Source: G965202665 sp965243835 (GTDB lineage: Bacteria; Actinomycetota; Acidimicrobiia; Spongiisociales; Spongiisociaceae). Taken from it: a stretch of DNA of 64,000 bases. The stretch is from NCBI GenBank assembly GCA_965243835.1, contig OZ251578.1:2604001-2668000 (forward strand), read 5' to 3'. The position numbers and the translations under genes are program-made. This document shows positions 55,859 through 64,000 of this stretch, piece after piece. Below the pieces are notes generated by a model, which worked only from the letters and a program-made list of their open reading frames with translations, made no database searches and was not told the DNA's origin. Within the stretch, counting starts at the first letter, position 1, and every line of letters starts with the position of its first letter.

Positions 55859-57005
55859 GGTTCATCGACTCCTTGAGGCGGAATAGTTTGGCCGGTTTGA
55901 CGCCCAACAGTCGGGAGGCTTCCCGAATGGACGTAGACGCCGAACCCATATCGGTCAGAACCGCTTCCGTCAGGAGACGGCTGTTTCTGACGGGAACTGT
56001 CCGGTAAAAATTTCCGCCCGATGAGGGGCTCTTCTTGGTCCAGTTTCTTTTTTCAATGTCGTAAAAAGCAAAAAATTGTCCGCGGCCAATGGCGCCCTCT
56101 TCCCATAGGCGACGGGCGACCATAACCGTCGACAACCGGAACTTGATCGCCGTTTTGCGAATCCAGTCCGGCGCGGGCGACTCTTTGGACGACCACGACT
56201 CCTCCACCAGATTCCAAGGCAACAGAACCTGGCCGGCTACCGCGTTGCAGAATTCCTCCGGGCCCGCCCTATGGTCAATGCCGATTGTAAAATCCGCGTC
56301 CGACACCCCGCCCGCCCCGATCCAGATATGGGCCAACTCGTGAACCAAGGTAAAAATCTGCGCGGTGACGCTGTCGACTGCGTTTATGAAAACAACCGGG
56401 GCCAAAGGGTCGGCGATGGAAAACCCGCGGAACTCCGCCACGGCCAACGGACGACGGGGGTTATGGCCGACCACCCCGCTGCGCATCACCAGAATCCCCG
56501 CTTCCTCGGCCTTGCGAACGAAACCTCTCAGGAATCCGTCGGCATCCGGATAGTCGGCTCCGATTCCGGGACGCAGATGTCCGACAATGCCGGACGCCAC
56601 CTCCGATACCGAAGGGCCGTCCGGGAAAGCCCCCACCACCGGAAGCGGAGAACCGTTGTCGTCCAACCGGTAATCCCGATACCAGTCTTGTTTGCGCAAT
56701 ACATCGTACACGACCGTCCGCAGATTTAAGGAGGCCTCGGCGTCCGACCCGCCGGGGGAACGGCGGAAGTCGGACAACGGCAACGGTTCCTCCGGAGGGG
56801 AGGACAGGAACAAGTATCCGAACGGAACCCACAACCGGCGGGCGATGTTCTGGGCCTGCTTGAAAGTGGGCCGGGAAACCCCCTCCAGCCACCCTTCGAC
56901 CTTATCCGGCGGTTGCCGGAGGGCGACGGCCAAGTCAGCCGGTTCTTTACCCGCTCTGGACAAAGCCCAGCGCAATACGACGGGGTTCAGGTGAGCGACG
57001 GCCAT
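55851..57005 (-). CDS. XRE-type HTH and ImmA/IrrE metallopeptidase domain protein, probable antitoxin or regulator
   Basis: 384 residues from ATG 57005 (GAGAGGGA just upstream). N-terminal helix-turn-helix (residues about 5-60, VVLRWALSRAGKEPADLAVALRQPPDKVEGWLEG). The central zinc peptidase motif HELAH is at 222-226, with EEFCNAVAGQVLLP later. The C-terminal helical part ends in a second HTH-like stretch (SIREASRLLGVKPAKLFRLKE). Pairs with the overlapping DUF4411 gene. Confidence 0.9.
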   Translation of the reverse strand: MAVAHLNPVVLRWALSRAGKEPADLAVALRQPPDKVEGWLEGVSRPTFKQAQNIARRLWVPFGYLFLSSPPEEPLPLSDFRRSPGGSDAEASLNLRTVVYDVLRKQDWYRDYRLDDNGSPLPVVGAFPDGPSVSEVASGIVGHLRPGIGADYPDADGFLRGFVRKAEEAGILVMRSGVVGHNPRRPLAVAEFRGFSIADPLAPVVFINAVDSVTAQIFTLVHELAHIWIGAGGVSDADFTIGIDHRAGPEEFCNAVAGQVLLPWNLVEESWSSKESPAPDWIRKTAIKFRLSTVMVARRLWEEGAIGRGQFFAFYDIEKRNWTKKSPSSGGNFYRTVPVRNSRLLTEAVLTDMGSASTSIREASRLLGVKPAKLFRLKESMNLG

Positions 57006-57054
57006 TTCCCTCTCAAAGAATAGCAACCGCTGGTTTTCCGCCTCGCCGAACTCC

Positions 57055-59133
57055 CTAGAGGAGGGTTTCTTTTACGGCGGCGGTTATGCGGGCGGGGGTG
57101 ATCAGGGCGTGGCGTTCGGTGGCGAACTGCGGCCAGGGGGCGTCGAAGCCGGTTACCCGGACGATGGGGGCGTCCAGGAAAAACAAGCCCTCTTCGGCCA
57201 CGGTGGCGGAGATTTCGGCGGCCACGCCCGCCGTGCGGGGGGGTTCCTGAACCAGAATCAGACGGGCGGTGCGCTCCACCGACTCCAGCACCGTCTCCCG
57301 GTCCCATGGCTTCAACGTCCGCAGGTCGATGACCTCGCATTCCACTCCCCCGGCGGCCAACTCATCGGCGGCCGCCAACGCGGTGGGAACCGAACCGCCG
57401 TAGGTTACGATGGTCGCGTCGTCCCCCGTCCGCCGCACTAGGGCCCGGCCGATGGGCAAAGCGTAATGGTCCACCGGCACCGGCTCCCGCCCCGACCGGT
57501 AGAGTACCTTCGGCTCCAAAAACAGCACCGGGTCGGGACTTTCAATGGCCGCCGTCAGCAGGCCTTTGGCGTCGGCGGGCGTGGAAGGAACTATCACCAC
57601 CAACCCCGGGGCGTGCGTAAAAAACGACTCGGGGCTGTCGCAGTGGAACTCGTGGGCTCCGATCCCCGCCCCGTTCGGCCAACGCACCACCACCGGCATT
57701 TCCACATTGCCGCGGGTGCGGAACCGCATCCGGGCCAGGTGGCTGACAATCTGGTCGAAGGCCGGATACACGAACCCGTCGAACTGGATTTCGGCGATGG
57801 GACGGGCGCCGGCGGCCGCCATCCCCACCGCCGTCCCCACAATCCCCGACTCGCACAGGGGAGTATCGATCACCCGCTCCGCCCCGAACTTGCGTTGCAA
57901 CCCCTCTGTTATGCGAAACACCCCGCCCGCTACCCCCACGTCCTCCCCCAGCACGATGGCCTCCGGAAACCGCTCCATCGCCTGATGCAGGGCGTCGTTT
58001 ATCGCCTCGGCCATCGTCCAGTGGGCGGTCTCCCCGGTCTCCCCGGTCGGCGTCCGGTCATGCCCCGGCCTCCACATTTCCCCCGGCTCGAAGACCGACT
58101 GCTCCTCCCCTTCCCGCCGCTGGGCGGTATGCAACTGCCGGACCAGGGACTCCGGCAACCGGGAGTAAACATGCCGGACGGCTCCATCCCGGGTGTGCGT
58201 TTGGGCTTCCACCGCCTCCGCCGCCTCGTCCACCATCCGGTTCATCTCCGCCGTCGGGCCCTCGTGCAACTCGTCCGACCACAGGCGGCGGGAGACTAGG
58301 AAACGGCGGAACCGGTCCAGCGGGTCTTTCTCCCGCCAGGCCCGCACCTCCTCCTCCGTCCGGTACAGGCTGGGGTCGTCGGCGGTGGCGTGCGGGCCGT
58401 AGCGATAAGTCAAAGCTTCCACGAAAGTGGGACCTCCCCCCTCCCGGGCCCGCTCCAAGGCCCGGCGGACGACGGAATAAACGGCCAGGGCGTCCATCCC
58501 GTCCACCTGCACCCCCGGCATACCGTAGCCCTCCGCCTTGGCGGCCAAAGAGGGGGCGGCGGTTTGCCGGCGGAGCGGAACCGAAATCGCCCAGCGATTG
58601 TTGCAGCAGATGAACACGACGGGGGCGTTCCACACCCCGGCGAAGTTCATCCCGGCGTGGAAATCCCCCTCGGAGGTGGCCCCGTCCCCGAAGTAGGTGA
58701 CGACGGCCGCCTCGTCCCCGGCCATCCGGGTGGCGTAGGCGTGCCCCACCGCGTGCGGAATCTGGGTGGCGATGGGGATGGTGTTGATGTGCATCCGGTG
58801 GCGGCCGATGTCCCACCGCCGATTGGGGCGCCCGCTCCAAAAAGAGAGTATCGCCTCCACCGGCAAACCCCGGGCCAGTTGCACCCCGTGCTCCCGGTAG
58901 CCGGGATAAAACCAATCCCCGGAAGCGGCCGCATAGGCGGAACCGATTTGGGAGGCCTCCTGGCCTTCCAGCGGGGGATAGGTTCCCAACCGGCCTTTGC
59001 GTTGCAAAAGCATGGCCCGGCGGTCGAACTGACGGGAGAGGGCCATCAACCGGTATATTTCTACAAAGTCCTCGTCGGTCAGGTCGGGCAGGTCGCCCAC
59101 CACCCGGCCCGAAGGGTCGAGAATTTGCAACAT
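57055..59133 (-). CDS. thiamine-dependent 2-oxoacid dehydrogenase E1, fused alpha and beta subunits (branched-chain type)
   Basis: 692 residues. Alpha part (1-345): RQFDRRAMLLQRKGRLGTYPPLEGQEASQIG, HRMHINTIPIATQIPHAVGHAYA and the thiamine motif YFGDGATSEGDFHAGMNFAGVWNAPVVFICCNN. Beta part (370-692): MAEAINDALHQAMERFPEAIVLGEDVGVAGGVF, DTPLCESGIVGTAVGMAAAGARPIAEIQF and IDLRTLKPWDRETVLESVERT. It decarboxylates branched-chain 2-oxoacids or pyruvate, passing the acyl group to an E2 not in the window. The fusion is complete, with no linker frameshift. TAGGAT lies 8 nt before the ATG. Confidence 0.92.
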   Translation of the reverse strand: MLQILDPSGRVVGDLPDLTDEDFVEIYRLMALSRQFDRRAMLLQRKGRLGTYPPLEGQEASQIGSAYAAASGDWFYPGYREHGVQLARGLPVEAILSFWSGRPNRRWDIGRHRMHINTIPIATQIPHAVGHAYATRMAGDEAAVVTYFGDGATSEGDFHAGMNFAGVWNAPVVFICCNNRWAISVPLRRQTAAPSLAAKAEGYGMPGVQVDGMDALAVYSVVRRALERAREGGGPTFVEALTYRYGPHATADDPSLYRTEEEVRAWREKDPLDRFRRFLVSRRLWSDELHEGPTAEMNRMVDEAAEAVEAQTHTRDGAVRHVYSRLPESLVRQLHTAQRREGEEQSVFEPGEMWRPGHDRTPTGETGETAHWTMAEAINDALHQAMERFPEAIVLGEDVGVAGGVFRITEGLQRKFGAERVIDTPLCESGIVGTAVGMAAAGARPIAEIQFDGFVYPAFDQIVSHLARMRFRTRGNVEMPVVVRWPNGAGIGAHEFHCDSPESFFTHAPGLVVIVPSTPADAKGLLTAAIESPDPVLFLEPKVLYRSGREPVPVDHYALPIGRALVRRTGDDATIVTYGGSVPTALAAADELAAGGVECEVIDLRTLKPWDRETVLESVERTARLILVQEPPRTAGVAAEISATVAEEGLFFLDAPIVRVTGFDAPWPQFATERHALITPARITAAVKETLL

Positions 59134-59249
59134 CGCCCCCCATCCTACCCCGTCGGGCGGCTCCGCCTCCCGTTATCGCGCTCCCGGCCCGTTTCCGGTT
59201 TGCCGGTTTGCCGGCCGGTTTGTCAGTCGGGGCGGTTATCGTAGGGGGA

Positions 59250-60386
59250 ATGTTGCGAATACGCCCCGAAATAGAGCGGATCACTCCCTACCGGGCCGGG
59301 GCCGGGATCGAGGAAATAGCCCGCAGGCACGGGCTGTCGGAGGTCGTCAAATTGGCCTCCAACGAAAACCCGTACCCGCCTTTCCCGGAAGTGACGGAAG
59401 CCGTCGCCGACGCCGCGGGCGGCCTCAACCGCTACCCGGAGCAGGGGGCCGGACAGCTGACCGCCGCCCTCTCTGAGGCGACCGGCGTTCCGCCCGAATC
59501 CCTGTGGTGCGGGGCGGGCTCCTCGGAACTGCTGACCGCCATGGCCCGCGCCTTGGGCGGGGAGGACCGCAGCTTCGTCTACCCATGGCCGTCGTTCGTG
59601 ATGTACCGGGTCAACTGCCTGCTGGGGGGAGCCCGCGGCCGGGAAGTCCCCCTGGACGCCGACCACCGCAACGACCTGGAGGCATTGCTGGCGGCCATCC
59701 GGGAGGACACCGGCATGGTGGTGGTGTGCAATCCCAACAACCCGACCGGAACCTACCGCTCCGCCGCCGACCTGCGGGACTTCCTGGACCGGGTCCCCGA
59801 CCACGTTTTGGCGGTGGTGGACGAGGCCTACGCCGAATTCGCCGTCGCCCGCGATTACGGCTCGGCCATCGCCCTCGCCCAAGAGCGCCCCAATGTGGCG
59901 GTGGCCCGCACTTTCTCCAAAATCTACGGCCTGGCCGGGTTGCGGGCGGGATACGTCATCGGCCATCCCGACACCCTGACGTCGCTCCGCAAAGCCCAGA
60001 TTCCCTTCTCCGTCAACCGGTTGGCGGGCGTAGCGGCCATCACCGCCCTCCGTTTCCCGGAGCGGGTGGAGGAACGCCGGCGCCGCAACCGGCAAGGCGC
60101 GGAGTTTCTGTCCGCCGCCCTGCGGGAACGGGGAATCGAGTTCGCCCCCACCGAAGCCAACTTTTTGTGGATCCGCCTCGGTCCCGACACTTCCCGTATT
60201 CTGGAGGACATGGAACGGCGCGGGGTTCTGGTGCGGGCCTTGGCCGAGGAATGGACCCGGGTGTCCATCGGTTCCGAACGGGAAAACCGCCGTTTCCTGG
60301 AAGTCTTGGACGAGGTGCGCCCCGAGGGGGGGCGGGCGGCGATTACCGCTAACTTCCCGCCCTCGTATAGAGTGGGGGAGCAGTGA
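59250..60386 (+). CDS. hisC: histidinol-phosphate aminotransferase family protein
   Basis: 378 residues. RIRPEIERITPYRAG opens the protein; KLASNENPYPPFPEV, NPNNPTGTYR, VVDEAYAEFA and the PLP-lysine block ARTFSKIYGLAGLRAGY are the HisC hallmarks, with R in RVSIGSERENRRFL near the end. Transfers the amino group in histidine synthesis; use with aromatic 2-oxoacids is also known in the family. TATCGT lies 7 nt before the ATG. The last codon overlaps the start of the RND gene (GTGA). Confidence 0.93.
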   Translation: MLRIRPEIERITPYRAGAGIEEIARRHGLSEVVKLASNENPYPPFPEVTEAVADAAGGLNRYPEQGAGQLTAALSEATGVPPESLWCGAGSSELLTAMARALGGEDRSFVYPWPSFVMYRVNCLLGGARGREVPLDADHRNDLEALLAAIREDTGMVVVCNPNNPTGTYRSAADLRDFLDRVPDHVLAVVDEAYAEFAVARDYGSAIALAQERPNVAVARTFSKIYGLAGLRAGYVIGHPDTLTSLRKAQIPFSVNRLAGVAAITALRFPERVEERRRRNRQGAEFLSAALRERGIEFAPTEANFLWIRLGPDTSRILEDMERRGVLVRALAEEWTRVSIGSERENRRFLEVLDEVRPEGGRAAITANFPPSYRVGEQ

Positions 60387-63099
60387 AAGCCGCCATCAAC
60401 TTTCTGGCCGAATCGGTCCGGCGCATGCCTTGGGCGGTCCTGGCGGTGATAATCGTAATCACCCTGGTTCTGGGACCGCTGTCGGCGAGGTTCCAACCGG
60501 AGCAGGACAACAACGAATCTTTCGCCCCCAACGCTCCGGAGCTGGCCGCGAGCGAACGCATCACCGAGTTGTTCGCTACCGACTCCACCGACAGCGTCCT
60601 CCAGATCATTTTCACCTCCGAAGACGGCAACCTGTTCAGCCGGGACGGGCTGGAGGCGGTGGAAACCGTCACTGAAACGGTGTCGGCGGGCGCGGCGGCG
60701 GACCGGTTGCAGGGCCAGGGTTTCATCAGTTTCATGAGGCCGGCCTTGATGGAACTGGAGGATGGGGCGGCCCGCCCGACGACGGACGGGGAAGTGGAAG
60801 ACCTCTATCGGAGGGGCCTGGAGGAAGCGAGAGGGCCGCAGAAGGACTTTATGCTGGGGATGTTGCCGGAGGCGGCCGACCCGCTCCTTCCCTACGCGGG
60901 CAAGGGGCTGATGCTGGTCGGATTGCAGGGGGAGGATGCGGACAACGACCGGTTCGACGCCTTCGTGGACCAGCTAGCGGAAGCCGCCGACCAGATCCGG
61001 GAGGCGGACCTCCCCGCCGGAGTGCGGGCTGAACCTTTCTCCTTCGAATTGTTGCTCGGAGACACCGAGGATTTCCAGGCGGAGCTGGGCCGCCTGTTCG
61101 GAACGGCGGCCATGATCATCGTGCTGGTCCTGACCTTGGTGTTCCTGATCAAGCCGTCCCGCAAAGGCCCCCGCCGCCTGATGGCGGGCACCATCGCCGC
61201 CGTGGCCGCCGCCTTGGCCCTGGTGATACTGCCCACTTTGGGCATCGTGTTAGACAGCGTTTTCCCAGATGCGGTGAAAAACCTGGACAGCAACCTGTTT
61301 TTCGCCATCGCCGGGCTGATCCTCACCGCCGGGTTTTTGGCTTGGACGTTCACCGACCGGAGCCTGCGCCGTTCCACCGCCGACACCCTGCTGACGCTGA
61401 TCACCATCTTTTTCGCCATCGCCTGGATGAACGGAATCGGATACCTGCTGTTCGGCGGGGCCAGCCCGATGACCCAGATTCTGCCCATTCTGCTGATCGG
61501 GCTGGGGGTGGACTATTCCATTCACGTAACCTCCCGCTACCGGGAGGAGCTGTCGTCGGGGGCGACCGTGGACGCCTCCATCGGGGCCGCCATTCGCACG
61601 GTGGGGGTAGCCTTGGTGTTGGCCACCGTCACCACCGCGGTCGGGTTCCTGACCAACGCGACCAGCAGCATCCCGGCTTTGCGCGAATTCGGGATCCTGG
61701 CCGCGGTGGGGATCGTCTCCTCGTTCGTGCTGATGCTGACCTTCATACCCGCCATGCGGGAGTTGCTGGACCGGCGGGGCGCCCGCCGCGGAACCCTGGA
61801 GCCGCATACCTTGAAAACCGGGGAGGCCCGTCTGCTGGGCCGTTTGGCCGGGGGGGCATCCGTGATCGCCAACCGGGCGGCCGCCTGGGCCGCGGCGGCG
61901 GCGTTGCTGTTGGGAGGAGTGGGGGCGTGGGGATGGTACAACCTGGAAGCCAAATTCAGTTTCCTGGATTTCATACCGGTCACCTCTCCCCTGCGCACCG
62001 CCTTCGAGTCGTTGCTCCAAGACTTCGGGGGAGGGTTCGGCGAGCAGACCCAGGTGCTGGTCGAAGGCGAGGTGGCGCAGGCCCGGACTTGGAACGCAAT
62101 GGCCGCCGCCAACCGGAACCTGGCCGACACCGACAACGTGGTGGCCTTCGGCGGGGATGTGCAGGGGACCTCCCCCGTCAACGCCATCGCCCTGCTGGGC
62201 GGGACGGGCCCGATGGGGAATGAAACCGTGCGCCGGGTCCTTACGGAGCAGGGGTTCGACTTCCAAACCTCCGCCTTTCCGGAGGGGGCGGATGTGCGGG
62301 CGGTGTACGACGCGGCCTGGGAGGCCTCCCCCGATGATATTTCGGCGGTGCTGCACCGCACCGGAGGCGAATACGACGCCGCCCTGTTCGCCTTCACCAC
62401 CCAGGCCGGGGAAGCGCAGGCGGGAAAGTTTCGGAGCGACCTGGCCGCCGATTTCGCCCCGGTCGCCGCCCTCGGCCTGTCGGCCGTGCCCACCTCCGCC
62501 GAGATCATCAACGACGTGGTGGTAACCACGTTGCAAAACTCCAGGTGTGGTCGCTGATCCTGACCTTGGCCGCCGCCTTGGCGCTGTTGGTGATCAACTT
62601 CTGGGTGCAGGCCCGGCGCCCGTTGCTGGGAGTGGTGACCACCCTGCCGGTCATACTGGTGGTGCTGTGGTCGTTCGGGCTGATGGCGGCCTTCGGCATT
62701 CCGTTCGGACCGGTCACCGCCACCATCGCCGCCATGGCCATCGGGTTCGGCATACCCTATATGATCCACATCACCCACCGGTTCCTGGAGGATCGAACCC
62801 GCCTGCCCGACACCGAAGCGGCCATCCGCTCCACCCTGACCCACACCGGCGGGGCCCTGTTCGGGTCGGCCTTGACCACCATGGCCGGGTTCGGAATCCT
62901 GGTCACCTCCACCACCATCCCCTTCCGGCAGTTCGGTTTCGTAACGGCCTACACCATCGCCTTGGCCATGTTGGCCGCCATCCTGGTTCTGCCCTCCATG
63001 TTGCGCTTGTGGGTCCGCCTGCACGACCGGCGGGAGCGCAAACTGGCCGCCGGCCCGTCCGGGGAACTTTCGCCCGCCGCCGAATCCGGCTCCGATTAA
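60383..63099 (+). pseudogene. RND/MMPL-family exporter with one frameshift near 62540
   Basis: The first part (60383-62557) holds a membrane segment at the N-terminus, an extracytoplasmic loop, then TM bundles with IGLGVDYSIHVTSRYREEL, the RND hallmark, and a second loop. It ends prematurely in QNSRCGR. The second part (62545-63099) continues in another frame with VWSLILTLAAALALLVINF, GFGIPYMIHITHRFLEDR and GFGILVTSTT. One missing C around 62540-62545 explains the break: with it the joined protein would be about 904 residues with 12 membrane segments. Either a real inactivation or a sequencing error. Substrate unknown. Confidence 0.85.
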
Positions 63100-63674
63100 T
63101 CGGAAATCGGGTCCGCGTCCTCCAACCACTCTTCGGCCTGCTCCAAAATCCAGGCGCTGACCCGGTGGGCGCAGTCCAACACCTCGCACAACTTGGTTTC
63201 CCTCAGATACAGGTCGCGCAGGGACAGGTTTATCTCCCCCACCAGCGACAGGCTGCGGGTGGCCGGGTCGGTGGCCGACATGGTGTCGGTGGCCAAGACG
63301 GTGATGGGAATGATGGTGCCGGAAATATCCACGATTTCGGTGGACAGGATCAGCAGGTCGGGCGGGTGGGTGAGAGGCGGCAGGCCCCATTTGAAATAGA
63401 GCGGCAAATGGAAAGAGTCGGAGTTCAGATCGTCCTCTTCCCAATCTTCCTGGGCGGCCAAGTCCTCAAACGCCAATAAGGGACGGGGGTCGGCTTCCAG
63501 CACTATCTGCATTTCCATCGGACCCATGCACGCTTCCACGGGATGCACGTCCACCTCCCAATGCTGAAACAGGGAATAGGACTCGATGAAATGCCGTTCG
63601 TCGTGGACATGAAATCCGTGCTCGGTAGCATGGGCTTTGACTTCGGTGATGAACCCGGCCAGATCGATGCGCAT
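63096..63674 (-). CDS. conserved protein of unknown function
   Basis: 192 residues. ATG 63674 opens MRIDLAGFITEVKAHATEHGFHVHDERHFIESYSLFQHWEVDVHPVEACMGPMEMQIVLEADPRPLLAFEDL, then an acidic linker and a second globular half ending in a helix (CAHRVSAWILEQAEEWLED). Compact, soluble, no signal peptide. It overlaps the RND stop by 4 nt on the opposite strand. I do not recognise the family. Confidence 0.75.
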   Translation of the reverse strand: MRIDLAGFITEVKAHATEHGFHVHDERHFIESYSLFQHWEVDVHPVEACMGPMEMQIVLEADPRPLLAFEDLAAQEDWEEDDLNSDSFHLPLYFKWGLPPLTHPPDLLILSTEIVDISGTIIPITVLATDTMSATDPATRSLSLVGEINLSLRDLYLRETKLCEVLDCAHRVSAWILEQAEEWLEDADPISD

Positions 63675-63712
63675 TTACCGGCCAGCCTAGTAGCAACCCC
63701 GGATCAACCGGA

Positions 63713-64000
63713 TCAAGCCCGCGCCTCGTAGTAGAGATGCACCGGGTCGTCCTCCAGGTCGATCATCCGCACCGAGGAAAAGCCGGCCTCCCCCGCCAGC
63801 CGCTCCACCGCCGACGGCGGCATACCCAACGTTCCCAGAGCGGCCCCGCCCGGCTGGGAGGTGGCGGAGGCCAGGCAGGAGGTGACGCTGTATCCGTACT
63901 GCATGGCCAGCACCGGGTTCTTCAGGTTCTTCTCGTAATCCTCCGAACAGCGCATTTCCTTGATCAGCCAGGTTCCGTCCGGGGCGACGGCCCGGCCGAT
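63713..64000 (-). CDS. SAM-dependent methyltransferase, C-terminal part (cut by the window edge)
   Basis: Only the last 95 residues are in the window: IGRAVAPDGTWLIKEMRCSEDYEKNLKNPVLAMQYGYSVTSCLASATSQPGGAALGTLGMPPSAVERLAGEAGFSSVRMIDLEDDPVHLYYEARA. The order (strand-DG-xW-strand-E, SVTSCLA, GTLGMP, LAGEAGF, YYEAR) fits actinobacterial class I methyltransferases with an N-terminal winged helix (Rv2258c type). Substrate unknown. Confidence 0.65.
   Translation of the reverse strand: MGRAVAPDGTWLIKEMRCSEDYEKNLKNPVLAMQYGYSVTSCLASATSQPGGAALGTLGMPPSAVERLAGEAGFSSVRMIDLEDDPVHLYYEARA

Overview
The window is high-GC DNA from an actinobacterium, possibly an Acidimicrobiia-like lineage. The class is inferred from gene order (prsA-mazG-eno-ftsB/divIC-DUF501 beside mfd), high-GC codon use and a KorAB-type 2-oxoacid:ferredoxin oxidoreductase; I cannot name the genus. 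Housekeeping genes are ordinary, but they sit in unusually repeat-rich DNA with many decayed gene fragments, as in some host-associated genomes.

Region 1 (1-14.2 kb) is a family of large secreted proteins: signal peptide, three SLH domains, Ig-like (Big_1-type) region and a C-terminal FG-GAP/propeller-like region. Two are intact (960-4571 and 10328-14029, both minus). One is cut by the window edge and frameshifted in a 13-base poly-G tract (1-493). One lacks promoter, signal peptide and start (4858-8475, plus). Several are relics, one interrupted by an ISL3-type element. The silent plus copy and the intact 14-kb copy form an inverted repeat of about 3.7 kb. Their first 870 codons or so match, and they differ almost only in a patch of about 200 codons in the propeller region. 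Two promoters in the family carry an 11-base poly-G tract between -35 and -10. Together this looks like a phase- and antigenic-variation locus for an S-layer-type surface protein.

Region 2 (14.2-20.2 kb) holds no credible gene. It contains tandem arrays (146, 182 and about 416 bp units), copies of a dispersed element of about 80 bp, and decayed copies of the 5' end of the amidase gene that follows. Its plus strand is strikingly C-rich and T-poor.

Region 3 (20.2-35.5 kb) has an amidase, two unknown genes, a DUF222-HNH protein, an AT-richer island, korA-korB, a ClpP-fold serine (SDH-type) proteinase, a duplicated 90-residue gene, a DUF2442 protein and two small membrane proteins. Decayed copies of amidase, HNH and korB 3' ends lie downstream of the intact genes.

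Region 4 (35.5-49 kb) is a conserved core on the minus strand. From upstream to downstream: pgsA, an NAD-dependent epimerase, mfd, then an ISL3 element with a nonsense codon, then a PrsA-like foldase, MazG, enolase, FtsB/DivIC, DUF501 and tRNA-Leu(UAA).

Region 5 (49-64 kb) has glpD, an AT-rich orphan D12-class adenine methylase flanked by a duplicated glpD tail, a repeat lipoprotein, a DM13 protein, a small cassette flanked by 27-bp direct repeats, a PIN/ImmA-IrrE pair, a fused E1 alpha/beta dehydrogenase, hisC, a frameshifted RND/MMPL exporter, an unknown gene and a partial methyltransferase.

A recurring theme is cargo placed exactly at the 3' end of a host gene, with the gene end duplicated on the far side so that the host gene stays intact. 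The best case is at 54553-55372.
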